Origin: Sphingomonas jaspsi DSM 18422
GTDB taxonomy: Bacteria > Pseudomonadota > Alphaproteobacteria > Sphingomonadales > Sphingomonadaceae
Direction: 5' to 3'
Assembly (NCBI RefSeq): GCF_000585415.1
Contig: NZ_KK073876.1
Coordinates: 1,919,810 to 1,983,809, forward strand
Length of the DNA stretch: 64,000 nt
Shown: positions 41,374 to 50,838 of the stretch, piece by piece
Layout of the letters: each line of letters starts with the position of its first letter
Position numbering within the stretch: the first letter of the stretch is position 1
Made by a program: the position numbers and the translations under genes
The notes under the pieces: model-generated
Databases searched by the model: none
What the model was told of the DNA's origin: nothing
The model's input: only the letters and a program-made list of their open reading frames with translations

Positions 41374-42708
41374 CTAGAGGCGCGGCAGGCTCAAGGTGAA
41401 ACGCGCCCCTTCGCCGGGGGCGCTCTCCAGCGTCACATCGCCGTCCATCGTGCGAGCGAGCCGGCGCGAAATGGCAAGACCCAGGCCCGCGCTGCCCGGT
41501 GCGGATCCCTGTTCATAGCGTTCGAAGATGCGTTGCTGGTCGCGGCGGTCTATGCCAGGCCCCTGATCGGCGACCGTGACCTGCGCCTTGCCGCCATCCT
41601 CGTCGAACACGATGGCGACGGTCCCGCCCTGCGGTGAATGGCGGACCGCATTACCTAGAATGTTGACCAGGATCTGGAGGATCGCGCGCGGTTCGCCCCG
41701 CGCATCGAGTGCGCCTTCATGCTCCTCAAGCTCAAATTCGACCCCGGACGCGGCGGCGTCGGCCGAGACGAGCGACACGGCCTCTCGCGACAAGGCGACG
41801 AGATCGACCTTGTCGGCGGCGACGGCGCCCGGGTCGTCGCTCATCGATCGCAGGACCGACAGCAGGTGACGGCCGGCCGCGGCGATATCGCTGGCGTAGG
41901 CGGCATAATCGCTGCGCAATGGACCATCGCTCCGGTCGACGATGCGCTCGGCGGCGGCGATGATCTGGTCGAGCGGACTGCGCAGCGCGGCGTCGAGGGC
42001 CGGGTCCGAAGGGGCTTCGTCGACCGGCAACGAAGCGGGTCCGCCGAGATCGACCTTGATGTCGAACCCTTCGAAACGACCGGCCTCATTCGCGACGACG
42101 GTTCCCGACAGGCGCAGTTCGTCGCGGCTGTCCGACCTCAGCCGCGCCAGCTGCCCGTCGAAATCCTGCCGCGCACCCAAGGCGCCGAGCAATGGCATCG
42201 TCCCGTCTTCGTCTTCGACCAACTGGATAGCACGGGTAAGCGGCCGACCAATCTGGGCGTCGGGGCCGAACAATCGGCTAAGTTCCGGGTCGATCGATTG
42301 GACGCGCAATTCGCCATCGACCCTGACCATCCGTGCTACTTGATCGCCCGCCGTTTCCGCAGTTTCGAGGTCCTTCCCACCGGCGATCAGCGTCAGGCGC
42401 GGTCCTGCGGCAGGGCGGGCCTGCCAGCCTTCGATCGAAATCGCTACGCCGTCGATGTCGGGCACCGCTCGCACCCAAAGGTCTAGGTCTTCGCTCGCCG
42501 ACGCTGCGATGACCGACCGCGACAGCGGCACGCCAAGGCGCAACGCGGTTCGGACGATGGCGGCCAGTTGGGGCAGCGCGATCGGCCTTCCCATCGCCGA
42601 CCCGGCTTCCTCCTGAAGTCGGCGCAGCGGCGGATCGGCCTCGACCAGCCGACCGTCGCGATCGGTGCGACCGGTCACGGGAACGGTGTCGGACGGCCTG
42701 CTAGCCAT
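41374..42708 (-). CDS. Histidine-kinase-like protein lacking the phosphoacceptor His
   Basis: The 444-residue cytosolic protein has a PAS-like middle (about 125-215) and an intact HATPase (N-box ILGNAVRHSPQG, DQGPGIDR, GLGLAISRRLA). In the dimerisation helix, where kinases read S-H-E-L-R-T-P-L, this one reads D-A-A-L-R-S-P-L (residues 239-246), so Ala240 replaces His. I checked this in the DNA. It overlaps the DUF2336 gene upstream by eight bases, implying coupled expression. It may be an allosteric pseudokinase or phosphatase partner. ATG 42708 was chosen because upstream residues are out-of-frame DUF2336 sequence. Confidence 0.85.
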   Translation of the reverse strand: MASRPSDTVPVTGRTDRDGRLVEADPPLRRLQEEAGSAMGRPIALPQLAAIVRTALRLGVPLSRSVIAASASEDLDLWVRAVPDIDGVAISIEGWQARPAAGPRLTLIAGGKDLETAETAGDQVARMVRVDGELRVQSIDPELSRLFGPDAQIGRPLTRAIQLVEDEDGTMPLLGALGARQDFDGQLARLRSDSRDELRLSGTVVANEAGRFEGFDIKVDLGGPASLPVDEAPSDPALDAALRSPLDQIIAAAERIVDRSDGPLRSDYAAYASDIAAAGRHLLSVLRSMSDDPGAVAADKVDLVALSREAVSLVSADAAASGVEFELEEHEGALDARGEPRAILQILVNILGNAVRHSPQGGTVAIVFDEDGGKAQVTVADQGPGIDRRDQQRIFERYEQGSAPGSAGLGLAISRRLARTMDGDVTLESAPGEGARFTLSLPRL

Positions 42709-43717
42709 TGTCGCGGTCCATCTGCAGGCAAGCCTTGCGGTAATGGGGGTCGAGACGCAGCCAGTTGCGATACCGATCGACATCGGGTTCGCCCAACCGG
42801 TCGTACCGTTCGATCGCGCGCTCGGCACCATCCTCGCCGGGAAGTCGGTCGAAACTGGCGATGATCTGGGCGGCGGTGGTCCGATCGCACTGCGCGATCC
42901 TGGCGAGCAACATCGCGTCGCCCGCCATCGCCATGTCCCAGGCATCGTCAAAGCTGATGCCGCCGCGTCGAGCCATCAGCGCACACATCAGCGCAATATC
43001 GCGACTGGCGGCGATCTCCCTGATCTTGTCGTCGGTGGCGCGCCCGCCGGCATCGAGCGCGCGGGCCAGCGCCTCGACCTTGGCCTCGATTCGCCGTCCT
43101 TCGTCGTGCTGCGCCAGAAGGTCGCGCGCGGCGTCCGCCAAGGCCAGGTCTGCATCGGGGTCGAGCGCCTCCCTGAGGCAGGCCGCAACGGCATACACGA
43201 TCGCAACGGCGTCCTCGCCGGAGAGGTCGTCGAATCCGATTCCCATGCGGCCGAAGCGGTCGGTTCGATGTCCACGCGAAATGGTCAGGTCCATCGCAGC
43301 GTCGGCAATAGATGCGTCCGCATCGCTGACTAGCGACGCTACAAGCCCGGAACTATCGCGCGCTTGGGTACCGGCGAGGCGCTGTTCGTCGCTCCGCCGC
43401 AGGAGAAGGCGGACGAATTCGTCCGACTGAAACGACGCCGACGACAACAGGCGGGCATAGAGCAGGTCGCGGTGGCCCTCGGCCCGTGCCGAAAGTATCG
43501 CCGGGATCGCCGACAGCAGCTCGTCGGCGATCTCGCCGACGATACCGCGCGCCATCGCGCCCATCAACGCCCGCTCTTCGTCAGTCAGGCGGTGATCCGG
43601 ATCCAGGAAGAAATCGGCCCGGGCGGCGGACAGCCGCCGTCGTCCCGAGCGGGGTCGCGCGGGATCATGGGTATGGACCGCCGCTTTCGCAGCAGGAGGC
43701 CAGTCCACGGGCATCAT
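42701..43717 (-). CDS. DUF2336-family protein
   Basis: This is a 338-residue, all-helical, acidic protein with no signal or membrane helix. The repeated helix pattern (LTDEERALMGAMARGIVGEIADELL; DDAWDMAMAGDAMLLARIAQCDRTTAAQIIASF) matches the alphaproteobacterial DUF2336 family as I know it. The function is unknown; helical repeats suggest a scaffold. It overlaps the downstream kinase-like gene, so the two proteins may interact. Confidence 0.8.
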   Translation of the reverse strand: MMPVDWPPAAKAAVHTHDPARPRSGRRRLSAARADFFLDPDHRLTDEERALMGAMARGIVGEIADELLSAIPAILSARAEGHRDLLYARLLSSASFQSDEFVRLLLRRSDEQRLAGTQARDSSGLVASLVSDADASIADAAMDLTISRGHRTDRFGRMGIGFDDLSGEDAVAIVYAVAACLREALDPDADLALADAARDLLAQHDEGRRIEAKVEALARALDAGGRATDDKIREIAASRDIALMCALMARRGGISFDDAWDMAMAGDAMLLARIAQCDRTTAAQIIASFDRLPGEDGAERAIERYDRLGEPDVDRYRNWLRLDPHYRKACLQMDRDNG

Positions 43718-43752
43718 GCACCCGCTATAAAACGGATGAGGTTAACGCGGGG

Positions 43753-44943
43753 TCAATTGCGCTCGACGCGATGCCGAAGCTGCTGGACGATGAAAAAGCT
43801 GGTTGCCGCGTAGAGCGCGACCAGCCCCAGGTAGACGTTCCACCATCCGGCAAGGGCGAATGGGACGGCCAACCAGGCCGCGTTTCGCCAGCTGAGCAGC
43901 CATTCGCCGCCGTTGACGGCCGCGCCGCCCCGTTCGATCCGGGTCGCTTCGGCAAAGGCCGTGGCGGAGAGTGCGCATACCAGTGCCCCCCAACCTGCCC
44001 CATGGCGCGCTTCGAACCAACCGAGCGCCAGCAGCGCAAGGCCGGCGAACGGCCAAAGCGCCCGCCGCGCGACCATCGATGTCGGCAGCGGTCGCAAGCG
44101 AAGGGTCGCAATTCTCTGTGCGATGAGGTCGATCGGCGTGGCGGCCACCGCCAGCCCGACGGCAGCCAAGCCCCAACCGCGCGTAAAGCAAAAGGCCGCC
44201 GCAAGAAGCATCGCGCCCGCAACACGCACCAGCCAGGCCGGACGCACCGATGTCTCCATTAGCCGTTCAGTCGCAAATTCTTCGACGATCGGGAGGATAT
44301 AGCGCCCTGCAGCATCTTCCCTTGCCGTTCGCGACGCGACGATCAAGCGCCGCTCGAACCCGGCCATTTCGTCCAGGTTGGCGGCAAGGAACGGGCCTCT
44401 GCCCTCACCGCTAACGGCGGGAATGAAGCGAGCGCCCGCCTGGACCGCGCGCCGCAACAGCGTCGATTGCAAGTCCCAATCCCCCAGCATGGCTGCCGTC
44501 GCGCCGACCTGCGCCGCTTCCACCCGCGCCAGACCCGCCCAGCGGTGCTGACCGTCGATCCGTTCGAAACTCTGATGATTTTCGTCGTCGGGCACCGTAA
44601 CGACGGCGCTTCCGGCGTCGCTGACCAGGCCGCCAAGGTCGTTCATGTCGGGCGCGATGCCGTCTGCCAGCATGATCAGTTCGGTGCCTACCTCGAACCG
44701 GCTCGCCGCCTCATTGCCGTCGCTCACCGGCACCAGCGCAATGCCTTCGCTGCGCAAGCGCTCAAGCGCATCGTTGAGCGCGACGGGAATTCGCTCGACC
44801 AGAAGGATGATCGGCGATGCCCCTGCGGCCGCAAGGCAGCGCGCCTGATATTCGACCAGCGTGCGCCCTGCGAGCGGCAACAAAGCCCGCAGTCCGCCTG
44901 CGTCATCTTCCTGATAGGCCCCGATCAGGGCGCCGATCGCCAT
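43753..44943 (-). CDS. Membrane protein with NTP-transferase-like N-terminus
   Basis: The 396-residue protein has a soluble N-terminal domain (about 1-215) resembling a MobA/IspD-like nucleotidyltransferase (IGALIGAYQED, LLPLAGRTLVEYQARCLAAAGASPIILLV) but without the usual Gly-rich G-x-G-x-R loop. Five or six membrane helices follow (about 220-390). The fusion order recalls inositol-phosphate cytidylyltransferase/CDP-alcohol phosphotransferase fusions, but the D-x2-D-G-x2-A-R motif is not intact (TPIDLIAQRIATLR at that place). GGGGAAG precedes the ATG at 44943. I cannot name a function. Confidence 0.7.
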   Translation of the reverse strand: MAIGALIGAYQEDDAGGLRALLPLAGRTLVEYQARCLAAAGASPIILLVERIPVALNDALERLRSEGIALVPVSDGNEAASRFEVGTELIMLADGIAPDMNDLGGLVSDAGSAVVTVPDDENHQSFERIDGQHRWAGLARVEAAQVGATAAMLGDWDLQSTLLRRAVQAGARFIPAVSGEGRGPFLAANLDEMAGFERRLIVASRTAREDAAGRYILPIVEEFATERLMETSVRPAWLVRVAGAMLLAAAFCFTRGWGLAAVGLAVAATPIDLIAQRIATLRLRPLPTSMVARRALWPFAGLALLALGWFEARHGAGWGALVCALSATAFAEATRIERGGAAVNGGEWLLSWRNAAWLAVPFALAGWWNVYLGLVALYAATSFFIVQQLRHRVERN

Positions 44944-45074
44944 TCGTCCGTCTTCCCCGCTGCGTCGCGTAACATGCCCCGCATCGCCATAGGACAGGCG
45001 GACGCGACATTTCCACCCCGACTGTGGCCGTTTGTCGCTTTCGCATGTCGGCAAAGTTGGTAAACTCCCCGATC

Positions 45075-47384
45075 ATGACCAGCAGCCCCAACTACGCCCA
45101 TCGTCAGCCCGACACCGTCGAACCGGACGCCATCCCGGTCATCGAGGGGGAAGAAATCATGGCCGGACCCTCGTTCGACCATCGCAGCTGGGACGAAACG
45201 CGGATCGAGGACGGCGTCGCGCCGGCGGGTGCGCGCATGGTGCTGGGTTGGGGCTTGGCGCTGCTCGCGCTGTTGTGGGTCGGCTACGCCGCATGGTCCG
45301 GCGGCCGGGCCCTGGGCAGCGAACCGCTGACCAGCCCGGCGATCGCGCAGTGGATCGCAATCCTCACCGGCCCGCTGGCGCTGCTTGGACTCGTCTGGCT
45401 GATGTTCGGTCGCACGCGTCGCAAGGAAGCCGAACGGTTCACCCGCTCGGTCGTCGCGATGCGGACGGAGGCGCGGAACCTGCAGGACGTATTGGGCGCC
45501 CTGTCGCGCCAGATCGAGGACAATCACACGGCGCTTGGCGTCATGGCCGGCGACCTGATGGGTCTTGGCGACCAGGCCGCATCGCGGCTCGGCTCGGTCA
45601 CGGCAGACCTCAACGAAGGCTCGCGCAAGCTGGCCGAACATAGCGCCGCACTCGACCGGGCGGCGGAATCGGCGCGCAGCGACTTCGGCATCATGCTGGC
45701 CGACCTGCCGCAGGCCGAAGCGACCGCGATGCAGATGGCCGCGACCCTGCGGGACGCGGGCCGCACCGCGGTCGAACAGACGAGTGCTTTCCAGGCGCAG
45801 GTAGAATCGCTGTCGTCGCGGACGCGCGAAGCCGACCAGATCGTCACCCAGGCGACCGAACGGCTGCTCGCCGGCCTCGCCAACATCGACACTGCCTCGG
45901 CCAGCGCCACGGCGCGCATCAACGAGGCAGGCACGGAATCGAACGGCGTGGTCGACGCGCTACTCGCAAAGGCGGCCGATGCGCTGTCCGAAATCCGTAG
46001 CGGCATCGACGCCCAGTCGGCCGCCGTCAGCGCGCTGCTCAGCCAGAGCCATGCGGGGATAGGCCGCGCCGGGATCGACGCCGCCGAACAGCTGGGCGAA
46101 CGTATCGCGGCCGCTGGCGCCGGCCTTGACGGCCTCAGCGCCCGCATCGCCGAGCAGGAACGCGCTTCCCAACGGCTGATGGCCGATCTCGAAACCGGGC
46201 TCGCCGCGCTCGACGACAAGTTCATGGACCTAGCCCGCACGGGCGACGACCGCGCCAGCCACGTCCAGGTTGCGCTGGGCCGCCTGCGTGGGGAACTGGA
46301 AGCGCTGACCGGCGCAACGGCGACCCAGGACAGCACGATCGAAGGACTCAGCCAGCGCACGTCGTTGCTGCGCGACGGGATCGACCAGCTCGGGATCGCC
46401 CTTCAGGGCCAGATGGCCGACGCGCTTGGCGATGCCGAAACGGGCGCCAATCGATTGCTCGCCGCTGCCGAAGCGGTCAGGCCGCATGTCGACGCCATAC
46501 GCCAGTCGTCGTTCGAAGCCGCTGATCGCCTTGAACAGAGCGTCGGCGGGGTTTCGGCTCAGCAGGAACAGCTGGCCCAGCTGATGACCAGCATCGACCT
46601 CGGCGTCGGTCAGGCGGAACAGCGGCTGGCCGAACTGTCGGCCTCGATCGCCGCCGCCGGCGCGGAAGCGCAGCGGCTTCAGGGCGAAACCGGCCCGGCG
46701 CTCGTCGCGGCGCTGGTGCAGGTTCGCGAAACCGCCACCCATGCCGCCGAACGTGCCCGCGAAGCCATTTCACGGGTCATTCCCGAAAGCGCTGCCGAAC
46801 TCAGCGAAGCGACCCGGGCCGCGCTCGAACAGGCGGTGCGCGACAGTGTCGAAGCCAAGCTGAAGGAACTCGACCAAGTGGCGGCGCGCGCTGTAGAGAA
46901 CGCGCGCGAGGCATCGGATCGCCTGACCCACCAGATGCTGTCGATCGGCCAAAGCGCCGCCGCGCTGGAAGCCCATATCGAGCGCAGCCGCGAAGCGCAG
47001 CGCAAGGACAGCGGCGAAGAATTTGCCAAGCGTGTCTCGCTGCTGATGGATTCTATGAACAGCGCCGCGATCGACGTGCAGAAGATCCTCAGCGACGAAG
47101 TCGATGAAAAGGCGTGGCACGCCTATATGAAGGGCAATCGCGGGGTCTTCACCCGCCGCGCCGTGCGTTTGATCGGGGGGACGGAGACCCGCGCCATCGC
47201 CCAGCAGTTCGAGACCGACGCCGAATTCCAGGAATCGGTCAATCGCTACGTCCACGACTTTGAAGCGATGCTGCGCCGGGTGTTGGCGGAGCGCGATGGC
47301 GGCATGATTGCGGTCACGCTGATGTCGAGCGACATGGGCAAACTCTACGCCGCCCTGTCGCAGGCGATCGAACGCCGCCGCTAG
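45075..47384 (+). CDS. Large coiled-coil membrane protein, two N-terminal helices
   Basis: The 769-residue protein has two membrane helices (about 55-75 and 90-112), then a continuous coiled coil (about 115-640) rich in Ala, Glu, Gln and Ser. A compact, conserved-looking C-terminal domain follows (about 655-769; EKAWHAYMKGNRGVFTRRAVRLIGG and a VTLMSSDMGKLYAALSQAIERR end). The layout recalls polarity proteins such as Caulobacter TipN, but I see no proof of homology. It is divergent from the gene at 44943 and shares its CTAG stop with the convergent DUF1467 gene. Confidence 0.75.
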   Translation: MTSSPNYAHRQPDTVEPDAIPVIEGEEIMAGPSFDHRSWDETRIEDGVAPAGARMVLGWGLALLALLWVGYAAWSGGRALGSEPLTSPAIAQWIAILTGPLALLGLVWLMFGRTRRKEAERFTRSVVAMRTEARNLQDVLGALSRQIEDNHTALGVMAGDLMGLGDQAASRLGSVTADLNEGSRKLAEHSAALDRAAESARSDFGIMLADLPQAEATAMQMAATLRDAGRTAVEQTSAFQAQVESLSSRTREADQIVTQATERLLAGLANIDTASASATARINEAGTESNGVVDALLAKAADALSEIRSGIDAQSAAVSALLSQSHAGIGRAGIDAAEQLGERIAAAGAGLDGLSARIAEQERASQRLMADLETGLAALDDKFMDLARTGDDRASHVQVALGRLRGELEALTGATATQDSTIEGLSQRTSLLRDGIDQLGIALQGQMADALGDAETGANRLLAAAEAVRPHVDAIRQSSFEAADRLEQSVGGVSAQQEQLAQLMTSIDLGVGQAEQRLAELSASIAAAGAEAQRLQGETGPALVAALVQVRETATHAAERAREAISRVIPESAAELSEATRAALEQAVRDSVEAKLKELDQVAARAVENAREASDRLTHQMLSIGQSAAALEAHIERSREAQRKDSGEEFAKRVSLLMDSMNSAAIDVQKILSDEVDEKAWHAYMKGNRGVFTRRAVRLIGGTETRAIAQQFETDAEFQESVNRYVHDFEAMLRRVLAERDGGMIAVTLMSSDMGKLYAALSQAIERRR

Positions 47385-47641
47385 TTGTAGAAATCGAGGC
47401 TGTCGACGGTTATCCAGCCGAAGCTGTAATTGGCGACGTAAAAAGCAGTCAGCAGCGCGCCGACCAGTGCCGCCTTCAGGAGGTGACGGCTGAGGTCAAA
47501 CCGGTGCGGCGCGCTGTCGGCCTGCCCCGGTACCTTTGTCTCGCCGACTTCATCGCTGGTCCTGACGCCGAACGGCAGCATCAGGAAAGCGGTAAATACC
47601 CAGATCAGGAAATAGATGGCGAGGACCGACGTCCACTTCAT
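47381..47641 (-). CDS. DUF1467-family small membrane protein
   Basis: The 86-residue protein has two membrane helices (about 5-24 and 58-76) and the LPFGVRTSDEVGE loop typical of DUF1467. The function is unknown; it is often encoded next to the nuo-coaX-rnj cluster in alphaproteobacteria, as here. The ATG overlaps the rnj stop (ATGA). Its stop shares CTAG with the coiled-coil gene on the other strand. Confidence 0.9.
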   Translation of the reverse strand: MKWTSVLAIYFLIWVFTAFLMLPFGVRTSDEVGETKVPGQADSAPHRFDLSRHLLKAALVGALLTAFYVANYSFGWITVDSLDFYN

Positions 47642-49278
47642 CGGTCGGTCTCGACCAGCATGACGTCGACCACCGGCTTCTTGCCCGTCCAGAGGGTGGC
47701 GCAGCGGCGCACGGCAAGGCGTACGGCTTCACGCACTTTTTCGACATCCTTGCCCGGCTCATAGGCGCGGGCGGCGGCATCGGTCGCATCGGCCAGGAAG
47801 TCGGCGCGATCCTCTTCGACCGGGACGCCGAACGGACGCAGCACGGGCTCGCCGATCCGCTCGCCATTGCGACCGATCGGCACGGCGACGGCGATGAAGC
47901 CGTTATAGGCCATCTTGCGCCGCTCGTTGATCGTAGTGCCGTCGGCGGAAAGGATGACGTCGCCGTCCAGCACAAGACGGCCGGTGCGCTCGACCCCGAT
48001 CCGCTCGGGCCCGTCGGGGGCCAGACGAATGATGTCGCCGTTGCGTTGGACGATGGCGCTCTTCACACCTTGCTCCAACCCGAAGCGCGCCTGTTCGCGC
48101 ATATGCCGCATTTCGCCATGGACCGGCACCAATATGTCCGGGCGCATGTAGCGATACATTTCCGCCAGCTCGGGTCGACCCGGGTGGCCGGACACATGGA
48201 CGTGCGCCTGCCGTTCCGTGACCGTGATGACGCCAAGGTCGCTGAGCGCATTCATGATCCGACCGATGGCGATCTCGTTGCCCGGGATCTGCTTCGAGGA
48301 GAAGATAACCGTGTCACCCTCGGTGAGCTTCAGCTCATGGGTGCCGCCCGAAATCCGCCCCAGCGCTGCGCGCGGTTCGCCCTGCCCGCCGGTGGCGATG
48401 ATCAGCAATTCATGCTTGGGCAGCCGCATCGCATCGTCGAACCGCACCGTTTCAGGAAAGTCGCGCAGATAACCCGTCGCCTTTGCGACCTTCAAGATAC
48501 GGTCGAGGCTGCGGCCCGCGACGCACACTTTTCGCCCCGCCTCCTGCGCCACCTTGCCGATGGTTTCGAGGCGGGCGGCATTGGAGGCGAAGGTCGTCAC
48601 CAGTACTCGGCCCTGCGCCTTCTTCACCTGCTCCAGCAAGCCGGCATGGACGCTGCTCTCGCTGCCCGATGGCGCGTCCTGGAAGGTGTTGGTGCTGTCG
48701 CACACTAGCGCTAGCACGCCTTCGTCACCAATCGCCTTCAACGTCTGAGCGCTGCTCGGCTGGCCGAGCACGGGGTTCTCGTCGAGCTTCCAGTCGCCGG
48801 TGTGGAAGACGTTGCCGAACGGCGTCTCGATCAGCAGGCCGTTGCCTTCGGGGATCGAGTGGGCGAGCGGAACATAGGTGACGCGGAACGGCGCCAGGTC
48901 GATGCTGCCGCCGCGTTCGATCACCTTGAGCTGCACCTGCCCGGTCAGCCCTTCTTCCTCCAGCTTTCCCGCGATCAGGCCCGCGGTGAACGGTGTCGCG
49001 TAAAGCGGCACCTTCAGGTCGGCGGCAAGGTAGGGCAGCGCGCCGATATGATCTTCATGGCCGTGCGTCAGCACGATGCCGACAAGATCGTCCATTCGCT
49101 GTTCGATGAATTCGAGGTCGGGCAGGATCAGTTCGACGCCCGGATAATCGGTGTCGGCGAAGGTCAGCCCAAGGTCGGCCATCAGCCATTTGCCGCGGCA
49201 GCCATAAAGGTTGACGTTCATGCCGATCTCGCCCGACCCGCCGAGCGCGAGGAACAGCAGTTCTTCTCCCGGCGTCAC
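47638..49278 (-). CDS. rnj: Ribonuclease J
   Basis: This is a metallo-beta-lactamase/beta-CASP ribonuclease with 5'-3' exo- and endonuclease activity in RNA processing. The zinc site is HGHEDH at residues 72-77 (His72, His74, Asp76, His77), and the beta-CASP part has [12 protein letters not shown] and [10 protein letters not shown]. The GTG at 49278 overlaps the coaX stop (GTGA) and gives 546 residues; a longer frame upstream lies within coaX. Alphaproteobacteria often have one RNase J beside coaX. Confidence 0.95.
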   Translation of the reverse strand: MTPGEELLFLALGGSGEIGMNVNLYGCRGKWLMADLGLTFADTDYPGVELILPDLEFIEQRMDDLVGIVLTHGHEDHIGALPYLAADLKVPLYATPFTAGLIAGKLEEEGLTGQVQLKVIERGGSIDLAPFRVTYVPLAHSIPEGNGLLIETPFGNVFHTGDWKLDENPVLGQPSSAQTLKAIGDEGVLALVCDSTNTFQDAPSGSESSVHAGLLEQVKKAQGRVLVTTFASNAARLETIGKVAQEAGRKVCVAGRSLDRILKVAKATGYLRDFPETVRFDDAMRLPKHELLIIATGGQGEPRAALGRISGGTHELKLTEGDTVIFSSKQIPGNEIAIGRIMNALSDLGVITVTERQAHVHVSGHPGRPELAEMYRYMRPDILVPVHGEMRHMREQARFGLEQGVKSAIVQRNGDIIRLAPDGPERIGVERTGRLVLDGDVILSADGTTINERRKMAYNGFIAVAVPIGRNGERIGEPVLRPFGVPVEEDRADFLADATDAAARAYEPGKDVEKVREAVRLAVRRCATLWTGKKPVVDVMLVETDR

Positions 49279-50051
49279 TGGCGTGAACCCTCCGCCAGCA
49301 TGGCGAGGCCCTGGATCGTCAGGTCGTCCTCGATCGCGTCGAACGCGTCGGTATGCTTGTCGAACAGGATTGCGAGACCGCCGGTGGCAATGACCTTCAC
49401 CGACCCGCCGATTTCCTTCTTGAGCCGGTTGAGCAGGCCTTCGATCATCGCGATATATCCCCAATAGACGCCGATCAGCATCTGGCTTTCCGTGGTGCGC
49501 CCGATGACGCGGTCGTCGGCCGGTGCGGCGATGGCGATACGGGGCAGCTTGGCGGCGGCGCTGACCAATGCGTCCAGCGACAGGTTGATGCCCGGCGCGA
49601 TAATGCCGCCGCGGTATGCGCCGTCCGGTCCCACCACGTCGAAGGTCGTCGCGGTCCCGAAGTCGACCACCACCAGGTCGCCTTCGTGCCGTGCATGGGC
49701 GGCAATAGCGTTGAGCGCGCGATCCGCGCCGACGCTGGACGGATCGGGCACGTCGAGCGAGATCGGCCAGGTTGCGGCCCCCTGCCCTGCGACCAGCGGC
49801 GACACGCCGAAGTATTTCTTCCCCAGCACGTCGAGGTTATGGAGCGTGCGCGGCACGACCGACCCGACGATGATCTGGGTAACGTCGCCGCGGCCATAGC
49901 CTTCGAGCTCCATCAGCTGGTGCAGCCAGACGGCATATTCGTCGCCGGTCCGGCGCGGGTCGGTAGCGATCCGCCAGCGCGTCTTGATCTCGCGCCCGTC
50001 GACCAGCGCGAAAACGAGGTTGGTGTTCCCGACATCGATGGCAAGCAGCAT
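49275..50051 (-). CDS. coaX: Type III pantothenate kinase CoaX
   Basis: It phosphorylates pantothenate in the first step of CoA synthesis. The 258-residue ASKHA-fold protein has phosphate-binding DVGNTN at the start, [12 protein letters not shown], and [11 protein letters not shown] with the catalytic Asp. It overlaps rnj by GTGA. In related genomes coaX directly follows birA; here a gene on the opposite strand lies between them. Confidence 0.95.
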   Translation of the reverse strand: MLLAIDVGNTNLVFALVDGREIKTRWRIATDPRRTGDEYAVWLHQLMELEGYGRGDVTQIIVGSVVPRTLHNLDVLGKKYFGVSPLVAGQGAATWPISLDVPDPSSVGADRALNAIAAHARHEGDLVVVDFGTATTFDVVGPDGAYRGGIIAPGINLSLDALVSAAAKLPRIAIAAPADDRVIGRTTESQMLIGVYWGYIAMIEGLLNRLKKEIGGSVKVIATGGLAILFDKHTDAFDAIEDDLTIQGLAMLAEGSRQ

Positions 50052-50115
50052 GGTCCTAGCCCCTAGCGGGGGCGCGGCGGGAACGCTAGCCTGACGACGG
50101 AACGGGGGCGGCGAA

Positions 50116-50838
50116 ATGGCGACGGCTTGGGCAGCAGACCGACGGCAGTGGTTTTACCTGGGGCTGGCCCTGGCCGCGTACATCGCAATCGCGATCGGTT
50201 TTTCCACCACCTATTTCGGACCGATGGCGCGCGGTGAACTCGCGGTGCCGCCTATCGTCCATTGGCACGGCCTGAGCGCCTTTGCCTGGGTGACCCTGTT
50301 CGCCACTCAGGCCCTGCTCGGCAAGCGCGGCGACATAAGGCTGCACAGGCGACTGGGGTGGGCCGGCATTCCGGTCGCGGTGGCCGTGTGGGCGACGGGA
50401 ATCCTCACCAACGTCTGGGCGGCACGACGTGACCTTCCGAGCCAGGGCGTCGTGGCCGAAACATCGTTCATGGGCACCGTGACCGGACTCAGCATGTTCT
50501 TACTCATGGTCGTTGCGGCGACAGTACTGCGCAAACGGCCCGCCGCGCACAAACGCCTGATGGCGCTGGCGACGATTGCCGTGATGTGGCCAGCGGTTTT
50601 TCGGTGGCGGCACCTGCTGCCACCCGTTGACCGGCCCGATATCCTGTTCGGCCTGTTAATTCCGAACATTCCGATCGTCATCGCCATGTTTCGCGATCGC
50701 ATCCGCTACGGCCAAGTCCACCCGGTCTGGCTGGTTCTCGCGCCGATCTGGTTTGTCGAACAAAGTATCGAAACGATGGTCTTCGATACGAACTGGAGCG
50801 CGCCCATGGGGCATTGGCTGCTTTCAGCGCTGCCCTAG
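50116..50838 (+). CDS. Integral membrane protein of unknown function
   Basis: The 240-residue protein has about six hydrophobic helices (first [22 protein letters not shown]). Two His sit in or near helices ([19 protein letters not shown]), and a further helix-end pair is [14 protein letters not shown]. Such His could bind heme or metal, but this is inference. It stands alone on the plus strand between birA and coaX, and its stop shares the CTAG with birA. I do not recognise the family with confidence. Confidence 0.75.
   Translation: MATAWAADRRQWFYLGLALAAYIAIAIGFSTTYFGPMARGELAVPPIVHWHGLSAFAWVTLFATQALLGKRGDIRLHRRLGWAGIPVAVAVWATGILTNVWAARRDLPSQGVVAETSFMGTVTGLSMFLLMVVAATVLRKRPAAHKRLMALATIAVMWPAVFRWRHLLPPVDRPDILFGLLIPNIPIVIAMFRDRIRYGQVHPVWLVLAPIWFVEQSIETMVFDTNWSAPMGHWLLSALP

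Noticed and set aside
50063..50089. CTAGCG/CGCTAG inverted repeat in the coaX-membrane gene spacer
   Set aside because: Only six bases per arm over a 15-base loop in a very GC-rich spacer; likely chance.
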